Source: Pinibacter sp031553495
GTDB lineage: Bacteria > Bacteroidota > Bacteroidia > Chitinophagales > Chitinophagaceae
Assembly (NCBI GenBank): GCA_031553495.1
Contig: JAVBLN010000003.1
Location: 124,001 to 188,000, forward strand
Reading direction: 5' to 3'
DNA length: 64,000 nucleotides
Both the position numbers and the translations under genes were made by a program. Shown here piece after piece: positions 8,690-17,278 of this stretch (the stretch's first letter is position 1; the number at the start of each line of letters is the position of its first letter). Under the pieces are notes generated by a model that was not told the DNA's origin, did not search any database, and saw nothing but the letters and a program-made list of their open reading frames with translations.

Positions 8690-9802
8690 TTATGGAATCT
8701 GTTCAATTGCTTTGTTGAGTGTTGCATAACTGTATTTATTAATAATGGTACCATTTTCAAATAAATATAACACTGCATGGGTGCGACAGGCTGTTTTTAC
8801 AGCTACCGCGTCGCACTTAAGTAATGGAATGTTTTTCAAAGTTTCAATTTGAGGATCATAAATGACACTTTCAGTGAGTGCAGATACAAAGAATAATGGA
8901 ATATTTTTTTGTAGCGCAGTAGTATGAATTTTTTGAAGACCGTCTTTCCATTTTTCAACCCCATCCATTTCTCTTATGAAATAAAGATACACATAGCCGT
9001 TATTATTAAGTAATTGTTGCGTGGTATCATTTCCCGAAGGGGTCATCAACACAAAATCTTTAATTTCCGGAGAAGCGTTTCCTTTGCGCACAACTTTATC
9101 ATAACGTTTTATAAAATGATAAAGCGAGTCGTCAAAGTCTTCAGGAAACTGATCTGCGGTAAATTCCACCTCTTTTCCGTCTTTTTGATACACGAAAGAA
9201 ATTACGGTGCTATCCGGAATGGCCCCGGCAGGTATTTTCATTTTTTCGGGAATATTATATCCTATGCGGTATGGAAGGCAATCCTTTACCGGCAGGTATT
9301 TTAGTACATACCATTGGAAAATAAAACTGGCAGCTAAAGAAAGTATGAGCAATGAAATACTTGCTCCCGCACCAAATAATGGAGTGATCTTTTTATAGTT
9401 GAAAAATATTATCAGTATAAGAATCAGCAGGAAAATATCCTTCATGAAAGATTGCCCGGAGGTAAGCGGAATGCAATCTCCAAAACAACCACAGGTTTGC
9501 ACCTTCCCGGAAAATAACGCATAGCCGGTGAGGAATGTAAAAAATATTATAAGCAATAATAAAAGCCAGCTAAATAATTTCATTTGCCAGCCCAGTAAAA
9601 TTGCTACACCTGCAACAATTTCAAACACAATCATTAAAACAGATAAAGCCAACGTAAAGCTATTCAACCCATGCCAGCCCCACACTTCAAAAAACTCCTG
9701 CATTTTATAACTCAGTCCCAGCGGATCATTGGCTTTCACCAATCCGGAAAAAATAAATAATACACCAACTATGCACCTGACAATATTAATTAGTTTTTTC
9801 AT
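8690..9802 (-). CDS. DoxX/MauE-like membrane protein of the BT_3928 type
   Basis: I start at the ATG at 9802 (MKKLINIVRCIVGVLFIFSGLVKAND); the frame is open 90 bases upstream but that part lacks similarity. 370 residues. The first 150 or so hold four hydrophobic segments of the DoxX/MauE fold with the typical GLVKANDP loop and a Cys cluster, TCGCFGDC (about 112-119). A further hydrophobic segment follows near 165. The C-terminal part looks like a thioredoxin fold (KDFVLMTPSG, GYVYLYFIREMDG) but lacks a CXXC pair. Family members are inner-membrane proteins with a suspected redox role; function is not established. Confidence 0.8.
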   Translation of the reverse strand: MKKLINIVRCIVGVLFIFSGLVKANDPLGLSYKMQEFFEVWGWHGLNSFTLALSVLMIVFEIVAGVAILLGWQMKLFSWLLLLLIIFFTFLTGYALFSGKVQTCGCFGDCIPLTSGQSFMKDIFLLILILIIFFNYKKITPLFGAGASISLLILSLAASFIFQWYVLKYLPVKDCLPYRIGYNIPEKMKIPAGAIPDSTVISFVYQKDGKEVEFTADQFPEDFDDSLYHFIKRYDKVVRKGNASPEIKDFVLMTPSGNDTTQQLLNNNGYVYLYFIREMDGVEKWKDGLQKIHTTALQKNIPLFFVSALTESVIYDPQIETLKNIPLLKCDAVAVKTACRTHAVLYLFENGTIINKYSYATLNKAIEQIP

Positions 9803-9920
9803 GATAAAAGTTCTATTTATGTGATTGCTATTGATTATTGCCCTAAACGTAACAAAGATATGCCTATTAACAGGATAACTTAATATTTTCATCGGGTTCC
9901 GTAAATCGTATGTGTTTGTT

Positions 9921-10034
9921 TTAGCTCAAATTTACAGTAGCCGGTAATTCGGAATTTTTTTTGGAAGTCAGCGTCAGAGCCCTGATTAAACGTTGCTTGC
10001 GACGCTCCGTTCAACTGTTGAATATCTATCGGGC
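9921..10034 (+). repeat. Element B copy 1 (longer relative of element A)
   Basis: Matches 44731-44845 over more than 100 bp. Shared parts are TAGCTCAAATTT, GGAATTTTTTTTGGAA, GAGCCCTGATT, TTGCGACGCTCCGTTCAAC and TTGAATAT. Its T-run followed by GGAA and its GTTGCGACGC core resemble the element A layout. It faces the minus-strand A copy at 10138, so the two form a mixed convergent pair. Confidence 0.7.
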
Positions 10035-10137
10035 GATGTATAGCAGGCAGGTTGAATTATTACAATGTACAACCAAAATCTTCCGGAGTTTTTTTATACT
10101 TCAGGCTGTATAAATTTTCTTATGAATGTCTTAATTT

Positions 10138-10207
10138 GCCCAATAGCATTACTACCGCACAAGTGAGTGACACAACGATGCTTAATAGTAGCAATACCGC
10201 CGGTACC
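10138..10207 (-). repeat. Element A copy 5
   Basis: Ends GCCGGTACC, with CTACTATTAAGCATCG, the core (TTGTGC variant) and right end GTAGTAATGCTATTGGGC. It lies between the DoxX-like gene and priA. Beyond this copy and element B, 9803-10368 shows no feature. Confidence 0.88.
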
Positions 10208-10368
10208 TAAAAATAACATTGCACATTTTTATACTGTGCTAAGTATAATCGCAAGAGGTATATAAAAGATCGCTATTTAGCGTTACCTGTATGCTTTGCG
10301 TTTCTATCGTGTTCCTTGCTGTTAAGTATAAATCCCTTATTTTCATTTTTTAAAACATTATAGTCAAC

Positions 10369-12867
10369 TTGAGCGAAAGCAATCATAACGAAGAATTATT
10401 TAAAAAAGAAAACGCTTCACATTTTGCTGAAGTACTATTGCCATTGGCTTTGCCAAAAAATTATACCTGGGCCATTCCTTCGGATTTCCTGGAAAAAATA
10501 CAGCCTGGTTGCCGGGTAGAAGTTGTTTTGAGAAACAAAAAATATGCAGGTGTAGTAAAAAAAATACACACGGAAAGTCCCAAATCTTTTAAACCTCATC
10601 CTATATTAAATGTATTGGATGACGAACCGATTATTTTTCCAAATCAGTTAAAGCTTTGGCAATGGATGGCAGACTATTATATGTGCAGTGAGGGTGAAGT
10701 GATGCAAGCCGCGCTGCCTACACATTTTAAGCTTAGTAGCGAAACGGTTTTAATATATAATGAAGAGGCCGGCGAGGACTTTAGTCATCTTGATGATGAA
10801 GAATTCCTGGTGGCGGAAGCGCTTTTGTTAAAAAGAGAATTGCGCCTGGTGGAAGTTCAGCAAATACTGGATGTATCTCATGTTTATCCCGTTATTAAAC
10901 GGCTGATTGAGAAAGGCGTTTGTTTTGTGTGGGAAGATTTAAAAAATAAATACACAGAAAAAAAGGAAAACTTCGTAACGCTGCACCCCGATTATTATAG
11001 TGAAGAGGCACTGTCAAACCTGCTAAACAACGATAAAAAATTACAGAAGGCAGAAAAGCAAATGGAGCTGTTGCTGGCTTTTCTTCATTTTATGAAAACA
11101 GCCGGTGAAGTAAAGCAAACAGAGCTTCTAAAAAAATCGAACGCGACTCCTGCGCAGTTAAAAGGACTAGCAGATAAGGGAATTTTAGTTGTTGAAAAGC
11201 GTTCTGTTGACAGGATAAAAAATTTGCCAAAGTCTATTAATATTGATTTTACATTATCTCCTGCTCAGCAAAAGGCATTTGATGAAATAAAGTCGGTTCG
11301 GTTGCAAAAGCAGGTTACATTGTTGCATGGTATTACTTCAAGCGGGAAAACACAAGTGTATGTAAAACTAATTGAGGAAATGCTTGCGCAAGGGAAGCAG
11401 GTTTTTTACATGCTGCCGGAAATTGCACTAACGGCGCAGATTATACGAAGATTGCAAAAATATTTTGGCGGACATATTATAATTTATCATTCCAAATTCA
11501 ACTCCAACGAGCGCATTGAAATATGGAATAAAGTAAAGACGGGGGAAGCTAAAATTGTATTGGGTGCCCGCTCGGCATTGTTCCTGCCTTTTCGGGAACT
11601 GGGGCTTGTTATTTGCGATGAGGAACATGATTCTTCTTACAAGCAACAGGATCCCGCACCCCGCTATCATGCTCGCGACGCGGCTGTTTATTTTGCTTCG
11701 TTATTTGGAGCCAATGTAATTTTGGGAAGCGCTACGCCATCGTTGGAAAGCTATTACAACACCACTATTGGCAAGTATGCTTTGGTTGAATTGCTTACTC
11801 GTTATGGCGATATTGATTTGCCTAAAATTGAGATAGTTGATACTAAAAAGCTTTTTACAAAGGAAAAGGGAAAAGTAATATTATCAGCGCCATTGCAGGA
11901 TGCTATAAGAGAAAGCTTACAGGCCGGCCGGCAGGTGATACTTTTTCAGAACAGGCGAGGATATTCACCATACCAGGTGTGCCAAACCTGCGGCTGGATA
12001 CCGCATTGCCAGCATTGTGATGTTTCACTCACGTTTCATAAACTTAGCAACAAATTGGTTTGCCACTATTGCGGCACGCGTTATGCACCAGTGAATACCT
12101 GCGAGGCATGCGGTAATCATCATTTCGCGCAGCAAAATTTTGGTACGGAAAGGGTAGAGGAAGAATTACACGAATATTTTCCGGATGCGAAAATTTCCAG
12201 GATGGATGTAGACGCGGTTAAAGGAAAACACGGCCATGATGCACTCATACAGCTTTTTGAGCAACAGCGTATAGACATTCTTGTTGGTACGCAAATGGTC
12301 GTAAAAGGTTTGGATTTTGAACATGTTCAATTAGTGGGAATACTGGATGGGGACGCTATTATGGGCTTCACGGATTTTAGAGTTAGCGAGCGCGGTTTCC
12401 AATTAATGGAACAGGTGAGCGGAAGGGCCGGCCGTAAAAATGAGCAGGGAAAAGTATTGGTGCAGGCACGAAATATAAATCATCCGGTATTGTTTTTTGT
12501 ACAGCAACACGATTACAAAAATTTTTACAAAAGTGAAATAGATAACCGGAAACAGTTTTCTTATCCGCCATTTACAAGACTGCTCCAGGTTAATTTCAAG
12601 CATAAAAAGCAAGATGTAGTGGAGCATGCAGCCCGCATTTTTGCGCAGGGTATGAAGCCTATATATGGTCAGTATATGATTGGCCCTGCGCCACCTGTTA
12701 TCAACAGGATCCGTAACTTGTATTTGATGGAAATAATGCTAAAACTGCCTAAAGACACGCAGTTCACAAATGCCTGCAAGCACATGATTCAGCAGCAAAC
12801 AGCCATTCTTCATAACGATGCAAGGTTTAAAAGTGTTATAATTACGCCGGATGTGGACCCGTATTAA
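10369..12867 (+). CDS. priA: Primosomal protein N' (replication restart helicase)
   Basis: 832 residues, normal for Bacteroidota PriA. It recognises stalled forks and loads the replisome. The N-terminal DNA-binding part begins HFAEVLLPLALPKNYTW. Helicase motif I is GITSSGKT (321-328), motif II is DEEHD (417-421), and a zinc module follows with CQTCGW from Cys538, CQHC and CHYCG...CEACG to about 580. The C-terminal helicase motifs include GTQMVVKGLDFEHV and SGRAGR. No ATG precedes the conserved start; an in-frame stop lies 15 bases before the TTG at 10369, so TTG (followed by Ser-Glu-Ser) is the likely start codon. Convergent with the alcohol dehydrogenase gene. Confidence 0.96.
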   Translation: MSESNHNEELFKKENASHFAEVLLPLALPKNYTWAIPSDFLEKIQPGCRVEVVLRNKKYAGVVKKIHTESPKSFKPHPILNVLDDEPIIFPNQLKLWQWMADYYMCSEGEVMQAALPTHFKLSSETVLIYNEEAGEDFSHLDDEEFLVAEALLLKRELRLVEVQQILDVSHVYPVIKRLIEKGVCFVWEDLKNKYTEKKENFVTLHPDYYSEEALSNLLNNDKKLQKAEKQMELLLAFLHFMKTAGEVKQTELLKKSNATPAQLKGLADKGILVVEKRSVDRIKNLPKSINIDFTLSPAQQKAFDEIKSVRLQKQVTLLHGITSSGKTQVYVKLIEEMLAQGKQVFYMLPEIALTAQIIRRLQKYFGGHIIIYHSKFNSNERIEIWNKVKTGEAKIVLGARSALFLPFRELGLVICDEEHDSSYKQQDPAPRYHARDAAVYFASLFGANVILGSATPSLESYYNTTIGKYALVELLTRYGDIDLPKIEIVDTKKLFTKEKGKVILSAPLQDAIRESLQAGRQVILFQNRRGYSPYQVCQTCGWIPHCQHCDVSLTFHKLSNKLVCHYCGTRYAPVNTCEACGNHHFAQQNFGTERVEEELHEYFPDAKISRMDVDAVKGKHGHDALIQLFEQQRIDILVGTQMVVKGLDFEHVQLVGILDGDAIMGFTDFRVSERGFQLMEQVSGRAGRKNEQGKVLVQARNINHPVLFFVQQHDYKNFYKSEIDNRKQFSYPPFTRLLQVNFKHKKQDVVEHAARIFAQGMKPIYGQYMIGPAPPVINRIRNLYLMEIMLKLPKDTQFTNACKHMIQQQTAILHNDARFKSVIITPDVDPY

Positions 12868-12917
12868 TTGCTAATCTCTGACATCTGATATCTCTACTTC
12901 CACTTACAATATCTAAA

Positions 12918-12967
12918 AAGCTGTTGATGAAGCTAACGTGTAAGAACATTCGCAACATCAACAGCTT
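12918..12967 (-). terminator. Inverted repeat between priA and fucO
   Basis: AAGCTGTTGATG (12918-12929) and CATCAACAGCTT (12956-12967) are perfect 12-bp arms around a 26-base loop. On the minus strand the stem is followed by TTTAGAT, so it suits termination of fucO, and perhaps of priA in the other direction. Confidence 0.65.
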
Positions 12968-12991
12968 AGAAAAAATGTGTATTATTTTGGA

Positions 12992-14155
12992 TTAGAAAGC
13001 TTTTCTGTAAAGTTCTTCGATATCTTTAATTGATGTCGGACGTGGATTTCCGCCGGTACAAACATCATTAAAAGCGGCCACTGCCAGTGCAGGAATATCT
13101 TCTTCTTTTACATCTATTTCATGAAGTTTTTGAGGAATATTAACACTTATGGAAAGCTCTTTCACCGCGTTGATAGCGGCTTTTATGCCTTCCTCCACGC
13201 TCATGTTCTCTGTTCCCTGCACACCAAAGGCTTTGGCAATGTCTTTATATTTTGGAGCGGCATCAGATTGCGCATTGTATTCCAAAACATATGGCAACAA
13301 CAGTGCATTGGCCACGCCATGCGGTGTATCGTAAAACGCTCCCAGCGGGTGCGCCATCGAATGTACAATTCCCAGGCCTACATTTGAAAATCCCATTCCG
13401 GCAAGGTATTGCGCCAATGCCATTCCTTCGCGGGCTTCTTTACTTGTAGGGTTATCAACAGCATTTTTTAAATGAGCATGGATCAATTCCATCGCTTTGT
13501 ATTCAAACATATCCGACATTTCCCATGCTCCCGGAGTGATGTAAGATTCGATAGCATGCGTAAGCGCGTCCATTCCGGTAGCGGCGGTCAATCCTTTTGG
13601 CATGGAATACATCAATTCGGGATCTACAATGGCTACAACAGGAATGTCGTGCGGATCCACACATACCATTTTCTTTTTCGATTTTTCATCGGTAATTACA
13701 TAGTTGATTGTAACTTCCGCTGCTGTTCCGGCAGTTGTTGGAATCGCGATAATTGGTATGGATTTATTTTTTGTGTCTGCAACACCTTCCAGTGATACAA
13801 CATCGTAAAATTCAGGATTGGCCACAATAATACCGATGCCCTTGGCCGTATCAATGGCAGAACCGCCGCCTAATGCGATAATGAAATCCGCTCCTGATTT
13901 TTTATATGCATCAACGCCTTGTTGCACATTGGTAACAGTAGGATTTGCTTTCAGGTTACTAAAAATTTCATATGGAATATTAGCTCCGTTCAGTATTTTT
14001 TCTATTTCTTCTGCAACCTTAAATTTGATGAGCTCTTTGTCGGTTACCAAAAATGCTTTCTTGAAATTTCTTCTTTTTACTTCAGTTACAATTTCAATAC
14101 GGGAACCAGCTCCGTGATACGATGTTTCATTTAGAATGATTCTTTTACCTGACAT
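12992..14155 (-). CDS. fucO: Iron-containing alcohol dehydrogenase, lactaldehyde reductase type
   Basis: 387 residues, close to E. coli FucO. It likely reduces L-lactaldehyde to 1,2-propanediol with NADH. The nucleotide loop is GGGSAID (96-102). The iron ligands of FucO line up with Asp196 and His200 (GMDALTHAIE), His265 (IVHSMAHPLG) and His279 (TPHG). The conserved IPTTAGTAAEVT lies at 138-149. Rhamnose and fucose breakdown both yield lactaldehyde, so it complements the aldolase/dehydrogenase fusion at 5967, although it is 5 kb away and not in the same operon. Close homologues act on other short alcohols, so substrate is inferred. Confidence 0.85.
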   Translation of the reverse strand: MSGKRIILNETSYHGAGSRIEIVTEVKRRNFKKAFLVTDKELIKFKVAEEIEKILNGANIPYEIFSNLKANPTVTNVQQGVDAYKKSGADFIIALGGGSAIDTAKGIGIIVANPEFYDVVSLEGVADTKNKSIPIIAIPTTAGTAAEVTINYVITDEKSKKKMVCVDPHDIPVVAIVDPELMYSMPKGLTAATGMDALTHAIESYITPGAWEMSDMFEYKAMELIHAHLKNAVDNPTSKEAREGMALAQYLAGMGFSNVGLGIVHSMAHPLGAFYDTPHGVANALLLPYVLEYNAQSDAAPKYKDIAKAFGVQGTENMSVEEGIKAAINAVKELSISVNIPQKLHEIDVKEEDIPALAVAAFNDVCTGGNPRPTSIKDIEELYRKAF

Positions 14156-14367
14156 GATTTTATAAAAATTTAAATGAATAATATAACATTTGTTCTGGTT
14201 TGTTTAGTTCGGTTCAAAGCTCACCATTTAGGTGCTGTAAGGGGACTACTGTAGATGGATTACAATCAGGTTACAATGGTGGAATCCTATCGGTTGCACA
14301 AATGTATAAAAAATGAAAGCAAGTATTTCAAAGGAAAAATACCATGGAGGGAATAACATTTTTTTAT

Positions 14368-14439
14368 GGGCCCGGCATTATTGCTACTATTGAGCTTTGC
14401 TTGCGTCGCACTCTTGTACTGTAGTAATTCTATTGAGCG
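14368..14439 (+). repeat. Element A copy 6 (GCGTCGC subtype)
   Basis: T-run, then GGGCCCGGCATTATTG, CTACTATTGAGC, a core with GCGTCGCACTCTTGTAC, and right end GTAGTAATTCTATTGAGC. Its inner side leads into GAGATGTCAGAAATC words and then the 105-bp hairpin at 14543. The remainder of 14156-14677 shows no gene. Confidence 0.85.
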
Positions 14440-14542
14440 ATGAGAGATGTCAGAAATCGGTTGTTTCACGTTCTGAAAAAAGTGGACAATTTTTTAGTTG
14501 TTTATCCCACACCTGGAGCTAACATGTAGAACAGCACCATTG

Positions 14543-14647
14543 TTTAACCACAAGGGGCACAATAGAGGCACAAGGTACACAAGGGTTTGCTGAATTGTTA
14601 CCAGCCCTTGTGTGCCTTGTGCTTTCCTGGTGAACCTTGTGGTTAAA
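14543..14647. repeat. Long imperfect hairpin of ACCACAAGG-type words
   Basis: Outer arms TTTAACCACAAGG (14543-14555) and CCTTGTGGTTAAA (14635-14647) are perfect complements. Inner arms are GCACAAGG then ACACAAGGG, opposite CCCTTGTGT then GCCTTGTGC. It lies 30 bp after the stop of the GH76 gene (minus strand) and would fold in its 3' untranslated region. It lacks a clear T-run on either side. Confidence 0.75.
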
Positions 14648-14677
14648 TACAGCTGCCTTCTGACCTCTGATTTTTAT

Positions 14678-15823
14678 CTAAAAAACCTTTTGCTTTTTAA
14701 GTAAAGCGGTTTGTTCTATTAATATGCAACCGCTTAATTCAGTGGTAAGATCCGAAGTGGTGGTCGGAGCGGTTTTCCAGTATGTGCCGTAAAGTCCGGT
14801 TGTTTTATTGGTACCCTGATACCAAAGCGTTTCTGCGTTATTCTTCAAATAATTCATGTAGCGGGTTTGGGTTTCTTTTGGAATATCAGGTGTTAGTATT
14901 AGCTGTGTAAAATAGCGTACAAAAACTCCTTTGAAGAGTCCGCCGTCTCCGCCGCCTTCGTCGTGCAGCAATCGATCTGCTGTAGTGATGGCGGAGTTAG
15001 AAATGGAGTATTCGGCGGTTCTTTCAGCATCATTAAGATATGCCGCATCTTTGGTAATGTTATATAACTCCAGCGCCGCGCCTATGAATAAGCCCTGGTT
15101 ATAAGTAAAAGCCCATTTGTCTATTTGTCCGTCGTTATTGCTGTTGATGCCGTCGTACACAAATCCGGTGCCGGGGTCGCGCAGGGTGGCTTTCCACCAG
15201 TCGTATATTTTTTTTGCCCAGTCAAGATCGTCCTGGTTTTTAAACTGTTGGTATAAGCGAGCCGCCAATATGCAAGCCGGGCCATTTGCGGGAGTATTCT
15301 TGTAATAAGATTGTGATTTTCGCCATGCTATACCGCCGCCCTGAACACTGTTCCAACCGGTTTTAATATCTGTCCACAGCAGATTAACGGCGTCCTTAAA
15401 TTTGGTATCGTTTGTAGCGTTGTAAGCACGCAACATGGCCAGGGCGTTCCAGCCCATATCATCGTAAAAGTTATTCAAAAAGGTATTGCCATTTCCGGCT
15501 TTTACACCGTCGTACCATTTGTTGATATACTGCGCATATTTATTATCGTTAGTGCGTGTATAAGCATCTACCAGCACATCCAGTCCGTGTGCCTGTGGCC
15601 AGTAATCAAAGCCGGTAACGGCGTTTGTTCTATTAAAGTAGGAACTGCTGTTGTTCCAGTAGTTGGTAGTTAGAAAACCGGTACTGCTGTCTGCAGAGGC
15701 GTTCCAATCGATATCATATCGCACTACATTATCCTTCGAGCTAAAATCGAAGTCGTAATTTTTATTGCACGCCATACAACTGATCGAAATTGTGGCCGCT
15801 ATGATTATAGGATTTTTTTTCAT
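14678..15823 (-). CDS. GH76 family alpha-1,6-mannanase lipoprotein
   Basis: 381 residues. The start has a lipobox, ISCMAC, with Cys19 as the likely lipidated residue, followed by NKNYDFDF, an acid-rich run that suits export to the cell surface. The fold is the alpha/alpha toroid of GH76, with the catalytic Asp pair in YDDMGWNALAM (Asp121-Asp122), plus GGGIAWRK and DKWAFTYNQGLFIGAALELY. Family members cut the alpha-1,6-mannose backbone of fungal or yeast mannan. It follows SusC, SusD and SusE on the same strand, but element A copy 7 lies in the 213-bp gap before it, so it may be expressed at a different level. Confidence 0.88.
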   Translation of the reverse strand: MKKNPIIIAATISISCMACNKNYDFDFSSKDNVVRYDIDWNASADSSTGFLTTNYWNNSSSYFNRTNAVTGFDYWPQAHGLDVLVDAYTRTNDNKYAQYINKWYDGVKAGNGNTFLNNFYDDMGWNALAMLRAYNATNDTKFKDAVNLLWTDIKTGWNSVQGGGIAWRKSQSYYKNTPANGPACILAARLYQQFKNQDDLDWAKKIYDWWKATLRDPGTGFVYDGINSNNDGQIDKWAFTYNQGLFIGAALELYNITKDAAYLNDAERTAEYSISNSAITTADRLLHDEGGGDGGLFKGVFVRYFTQLILTPDIPKETQTRYMNYLKNNAETLWYQGTNKTTGLYGTYWKTAPTTTSDLTTELSGCILIEQTALLKKQKVF

Positions 15824-15890
15824 TTTTTTTATTTTAATTCAAAAGTCAAAATGGGTTTCTTTTAAAAATGGATGCTAACCCCAAGAACCC

Positions 15891-15961
15891 GATCAACAGC
15901 ATTACTATCGCACAAGTGAGTGACACAACGATGATGCCATGAAATACTATAGCTGACCTCC
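15891..15961 (-). repeat. Element A copy 7 (alternative left half)
   Basis: Standard core with TTGTGCGATAG and right end GTAATGCTGTTGATC. The left half is CATGGCATCATCG. It sits between the SusE and GH76 genes of one locus. Confidence 0.87.
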
Positions 15962-16036
15962 AAATCATATTCACAATATTTATTGCTGCATAATCTCGTT
16001 TAGTGTTCTAGCTTTTGACTTTGGATGTTATACTTT

Positions 16037-17179
16037 TTATTTTGGTATCACTTCATGTGTGTATGATGGTTTGTCAGGCGAAAAATAAATGTTAACATCA
16101 CAGTTTTTATTATCGCAATCGCCTCTGAATTTGAAGCAATAATCCCATTGTGAGCTATTAACGGGGTAGAGGAAATAGAAGCTTGCCGGCGTGCTTGCAT
16201 CCGGTCTGCTATTGTCGTTGTTAACGCTGCCCCACCATTCGTAGCTGTCGGCTGTGCCATTGTTTACCTGCATTCTGAATTTGTAACGTTCGTCTCTTCC
16301 CCAGCTTTCCTGTTTGAAAACGATCGGTTGATTTTGGGCTCTCCAAATACCGTTTTTATCATAAGTTAGTTTGAATTGAATAGTATTATTTGGGGCAAAC
16401 CATAATCCGATTTCTTTTACCTCTGTCATTTTGGAGCTAACCGTGCTGAAATCAAGATTTATACGGTAAACTTTTGTAGCGCTGCCGCTTACTGTTGTTT
16501 CACCGTTTCCTTCACGAAGCGTAGAGCCATCCAGGTAATACACATTGGGATTCGCATTGGAGATGTTATCTACAAAATGATAAGTGCCGGGTTTTAATGA
16601 AGTGTAGATTTCATACTTGCCATCGCCGGTTTGCTTTAGTTGTATGGCTTTAGAAACATCTGTACCTCCTTCAGAGGCACTACCGGTAATGTACACCTGA
16701 GCAGGCGGATTATCAACACCCAAAGGCCTTTTTATTGTAACAGTACGGGTTTCGGAGGCCTTTACCGCGTTAACGCCTTTTGAAGAATACACGGTCCATA
16801 TGAAATCAGCGCTTTCGAGGGGTTGCACACCGGCCAGTTTGGCTATTTTGTTCAGCGTTTCTTTTGTAAGCGTTACACGATTGTATAAGCCGTTGCCATC
16901 GGTTGGCATGGAGTAAACCGGTTTGGAGAAATCGCCACCGGCTTTATCAAAAGCGATGGTATAAAGCACTATGCCGCCGTCTTCAGCTCTTGACTGATCC
17001 CATTCAAAAGCAATAGAAGCAGTATTGCTAAGATCAATTAATTGTTTGTCCTGTGGTGAAAAGAAGGTTTTCACCGGGCTTACATTAGGGTTGAAATCCT
17101 TATTGTCTTTATCGCAGGATGTAAGGCACATGAGTATGCAAGTGCCCACGAATAATGCTGTATTAAAAAAGTATTTCAT
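16037..17179 (-). CDS. SusE-type outer-membrane lipoprotein
   Basis: 380 residues. The lipobox is CLTSC with Cys22, followed by DKDNKD, typical of surface lipoproteins in this phylum. Residues about 35-150 match the SusE domain (FFSPQDKQLIDLSN, ASIAFEWDQSRAEDGG). Two beta-sandwich, SusF-like starch-binding folds seem to follow (VYITGSASEGG at about 175, and YKFRMQVNNG toward the end). Such proteins bind glycan at the cell surface beside SusC/SusD. It lies 99 bp after the SusD gene in the mannan locus. The ligand is inferred from the neighbouring GH76. Confidence 0.85.
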   Translation of the reverse strand: MKYFFNTALFVGTCILMCLTSCDKDNKDFNPNVSPVKTFFSPQDKQLIDLSNTASIAFEWDQSRAEDGGIVLYTIAFDKAGGDFSKPVYSMPTDGNGLYNRVTLTKETLNKIAKLAGVQPLESADFIWTVYSSKGVNAVKASETRTVTIKRPLGVDNPPAQVYITGSASEGGTDVSKAIQLKQTGDGKYEIYTSLKPGTYHFVDNISNANPNVYYLDGSTLREGNGETTVSGSATKVYRINLDFSTVSSKMTEVKEIGLWFAPNNTIQFKLTYDKNGIWRAQNQPIVFKQESWGRDERYKFRMQVNNGTADSYEWWGSVNNDNSRPDASTPASFYFLYPVNSSQWDYCFKFRGDCDNKNCDVNIYFSPDKPSYTHEVIPK

Positions 17180-17278
17180 TTTGTATTCGTTTAATTTGTA
17201 TTACTGATTTTATGTTTATTAAAACAGGCTACACTATTTTGTGAATTGCCTGCAACAGTTGTGATGATTGAAGCCTGA

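Noticed and set aside
9977..10034. Element B as an attachment site of a mobile island
   Set aside because: No integrase, no tRNA nearby and no direct-repeat partner bounding a foreign segment; the second copy at 44731 encloses normal chromosomal genes.
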